Below, one piece after another: positions 4,378-5,842 of a DNA stretch of 5,842 nucleotides (the first letter of the stretch is position 1; each line of letters begins with the position of its first letter). The stretch is taken from positions 1-5,842 of the forward strand of contig DYIH01000112.1 in NCBI GenBank assembly GCA_020723785.1, given 5' to 3'. The notes under the pieces are model-generated. The model searched no databases and was not told where the DNA came from. It was given only the letters and a program-made list of their open reading frames with translations. Source of the stretch: Thermaerobacter marianensis (GTDB lineage: Bacteria > Bacillota > Sulfobacillia > DYIH01). The translations under genes and the position numbers were made by a program.

Positions 4378-5842
4378 TTCTTGCTGAGTCGCTGGGGTTC
4401 TGCATCGGCGTGCGCATGGCCGTTCGGCGGGCGGAAGCGGTTTCGAGCGGACGGAATCCGGTATACAGCCTCGGCCCGCTGATCCACAACCCCCAAGAAG
4501 TGTCCCGCTTGACCGGGCAGGGGGTCAGGGTCGCGGACGGGCTTGGCGGCGTGGAGGGTGGGGTGGTCATCATCCGGGCCCACGGGGCGCCGCCGGAGAC
4601 GTATCGGGAGGCGGCTGAGCGAGGCCTGGAGGTGGTGGACGCCACTTGTCCCTTTGTTTTCTCGCTGCAGCGGCGGGCGATGGCCCTTGCCGACGAAGGG
4701 TATCAGGTGGTGATCATCGGCGACCCTTCCCACCCGGAGGTCATGGGGGTTGTCGGCTGGACGTCGGGAAGGGCTTTTGTCGTATCGGACGAGGCGGACG
4801 TGGAACGGCTTCCTCCGCTGGGCCGGGTAGGGGTCGTGGCCCAGACCACCCAGCGGGAGGATAGGGTAGAAGCGCTGGTTGCCAAGTTGCAGGAAAGGGC
4901 TCGCGAGGTGCGGGTCGAACATACCATCTGCCGGGCGACCACAGAACGCCAGGAGGCGGCCCGGGATCTGGCCGGCCGGGTGCAGGTGATGATCGTCGTC
5001 GGCGGTGCCACCAGTTCCAATACCCAGAAGCTGGCCAGCATCTGCCGGGACGCCGGCACCACCACCTATCACGTCGAAACCGCGGCCGATCTGAAGTCCG
5101 AATGGTTTCGCGGGGTGGAGCGGGTGGGCGTCACCGCGGGCGCTTCGACGCCGGACTGGATCGTAAAGGAGGTCATCGGGCGGATGGAGGAGATCGTTAC
5201 AGGCGAAGGAGCCACGGGTCGGCAGGGCGAACGGGACGAACGCCGCGCGGCGCAGGCGACGCTGCCGCCGGCCGGCGTGACGGCGGTGGAGGATGCGGCT
5301 GCGGCTGAGCAAGCCGAGGTCCCGCCGGCCGGGGACGCCCCGGCGGATGCTCCGCCGGCCGGGGACGCCCCGGCGGATGCTCCGCCGGCCGGGGATGCAC
5401 CGGCAGATGCTCCGCCGGCCGCGGAGATTCCGGCGGGCGACGCGCAGACCCGGCAGGAAGCCGAGATGGCGTTCAAGACGCCGCGTATCGGCGAAACGGT
5501 GGAGGGGACGATCGTGCAGGTGCGTCCCGACCAGTTGCTGGTGGACGTCGGCCACAAGTCTGACGCGGTGGTTCCCCTGGCCGAGATGAGCATGGCACCG
5601 GGTCAGACCCCTGAGCAGGCCTTTTCCGTGGGGCAGAAGATCCAGGTGGTGGTGCTCGGCGTAGACAAGCAGGAGGGGCACCTCCGCCTTTCTCAGCGGC
5701 GGGCCAGGGAACGCGAGGCGTGGAAGCGACTCGAGGAGGTCATGACCGCGGGGGGCGCCATCGAGGGCACCGTTCTGGAAGCCGTCAAGGGCGGCCTGAT
5801 CGTGGATGTGGGCCTGCGCGCCTTCATGCCGGCCTCCCAGGT
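4368..5842 (+). CDS. ispH-rpsA: Bifunctional IspH (HMBPP reductase) - ribosomal protein S1 fusion, 3' end beyond window
   Basis: The frame runs uninterrupted for 491 codons to the window edge. Residues 1 to about 278 are IspH, the [4Fe-4S] enzyme that reduces HMBPP to IPP and DMAPP in the last MEP-pathway step. Cluster cysteines are C12 (GFCIGV), C94 (DATCPF) and C188 (TICRAT). Substrate-pocket residues H40, H72, H122, E124, T161, S216, S217, N218 and S260 are all in place, so the reductase should be active. Residues about 279-366 are an Ala/Pro/Asp/Glu-rich linker with ten-residue repeats. From about 373 comes an S1 (OB-fold) domain with GETVEGTIV, LLVDVG and HLRLSQRR, and a second begins at about 464 (AIEGTVLEAVKGGLIVDVG). 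The remainder of S1, which helps mRNA bind the ribosome, lies off the window. This fusion is known in Desulfotomaculum- and Moorella-like Clostridia. ATG 4368 overlaps plsC by 10 bases, with GAGGTG (4354-4359) eight bases before it. Confidence 0.95.
   Translation, partial: MEIILAESLGFCIGVRMAVRRAEAVSSGRNPVYSLGPLIHNPQEVSRLTGQGVRVADGLGGVEGGVVIIRAHGAPPETYREAAERGLEVVDATCPFVFSLQRRAMALADEGYQVVIIGDPSHPEVMGVVGWTSGRAFVVSDEADVERLPPLGRVGVVAQTTQREDRVEALVAKLQERAREVRVEHTICRATTERQEAARDLAGRVQVMIVVGGATSSNTQKLASICRDAGTTTYHVETAADLKSEWFRGVERVGVTAGASTPDWIVKEVIGRMEEIVTGEGATGRQGERDERRAAQATLPPAGVTAVEDAAAAEQAEVPPAGDAPADAPPAGDAPADAPPAGDAPADAPPAAEIPAGDAQTRQEAEMAFKTPRIGETVEGTIVQVRPDQLLVDVGHKSDAVVPLAEMSMAPGQTPEQAFSVGQKIQVVVLGVDKQEGHLRLSQRRAREREAWKRLEEVMTAGGAIEGTVLEAVKGGLIVDVGLRAFMPASQ
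5322..5420 (+). repeat. In-frame 30-bp tandem repeat coding the IspH-S1 linker
   Basis: Three consecutive 30-bp units (5322-5351, 5352-5381, 5382-5411) each encode PPAGDAPADA. Units one and two are identical in DNA; unit three differs at three synonymous sites. A fourth, decayed unit begins at 5412 (PPAAEIPAGDA), and a more distant relative begins at 5265 (PPAGVTAVEDA). The 30-bp period keeps the frame, so units can be gained or lost without breaking the fusion. The product should be an extended, acidic, disordered tether between the two enzyme parts. Confidence 0.9.

Noticed and set aside
5322..5420. CRISPR-like array
   Set aside because: The 30-bp units are directly adjacent with no spacers and are in frame within a coding region.
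4179..5681. 500-codon open frame on the - strand across plsC and the ispH-rpsA fusion
   Set aside because: It is antisense to genes with complete conserved motifs, and its product is rich in His, Arg, Pro and Gly with low-complexity repeats made by the minisatellite. This is typical of GC-rich shadow frames.
1..5842. A wholly new multi-gene system or mobile/defence island
   Set aside because: Most genes are recognisable housekeeping functions in a conserved order. There are no transposases, integrases, tRNAs, attachment-like repeats or defence domains. Novelty is limited to the individual points listed.

Overview
The window is GC-rich (about two-thirds G+C by eye) and every supported gene lies on the + strand. 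Gene content points to a high-GC, anaerobic, Clostridia-like Firmicute of the Desulfotomaculum/Moorella/Desulforudis kind. The reasons are an AroH-type monofunctional chorismate mutase, the order cmk - plsC - ispH, an IspH fused in frame to ribosomal protein S1 (known from that lineage), strong GGAGG ribosome binding sites and frequent GTG starts. The genus is an inference from memory of those families.

Layout. Positions 1-114 are a non-coding leader with one good stem-loop (48-85). Next come two overlapping genes: a nucleotidyltransferase-fold protein that lacks the usual DxD metal motif (115-933), and a small gamma-glutamylcyclotransferase-like protein (930-1283). A 151-nt gap follows, ending in a perfect 11-bp inverted repeat that touches the ribosome binding site of a small membrane-anchored protein of unknown function (1435-1911). 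A 131-nt gap with good base-pairing potential precedes a COG2236-like phosphoribosyltransferase (best read as 2043-2531). Its best-placed start codon is ATC rather than ATG. Chorismate mutase aroH (2535-2903) follows almost at once.

After 77 nt comes a tightly packed block: cytidylate kinase cmk (2981-3679), 1-acylglycerol-3-phosphate acyltransferase plsC (3676-4377) and the ispH-rpsA fusion (4368 to beyond the window end). These overlap by 4 and 10 nt, so translation is probably coupled. No rho-independent terminator was seen, so 1435 to the right edge may be one transcription unit.

Together the right half holds housekeeping functions: pyrimidine nucleotide phosphorylation, phosphatidic acid synthesis, the last step of the MEP isoprenoid pathway, and translation initiation. 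No phage, transposon, CRISPR array or defence system is present. The parts most worth a second look are the 30-bp in-frame tandem repeat in the linker joining IspH to S1 (with a possible internal S1 start just after it), the ATC start with its structured leader, the perfect palindrome at 1396-1420, and the probably inactive nucleotidyltransferase coupled to a cyclotransferase-like gene.
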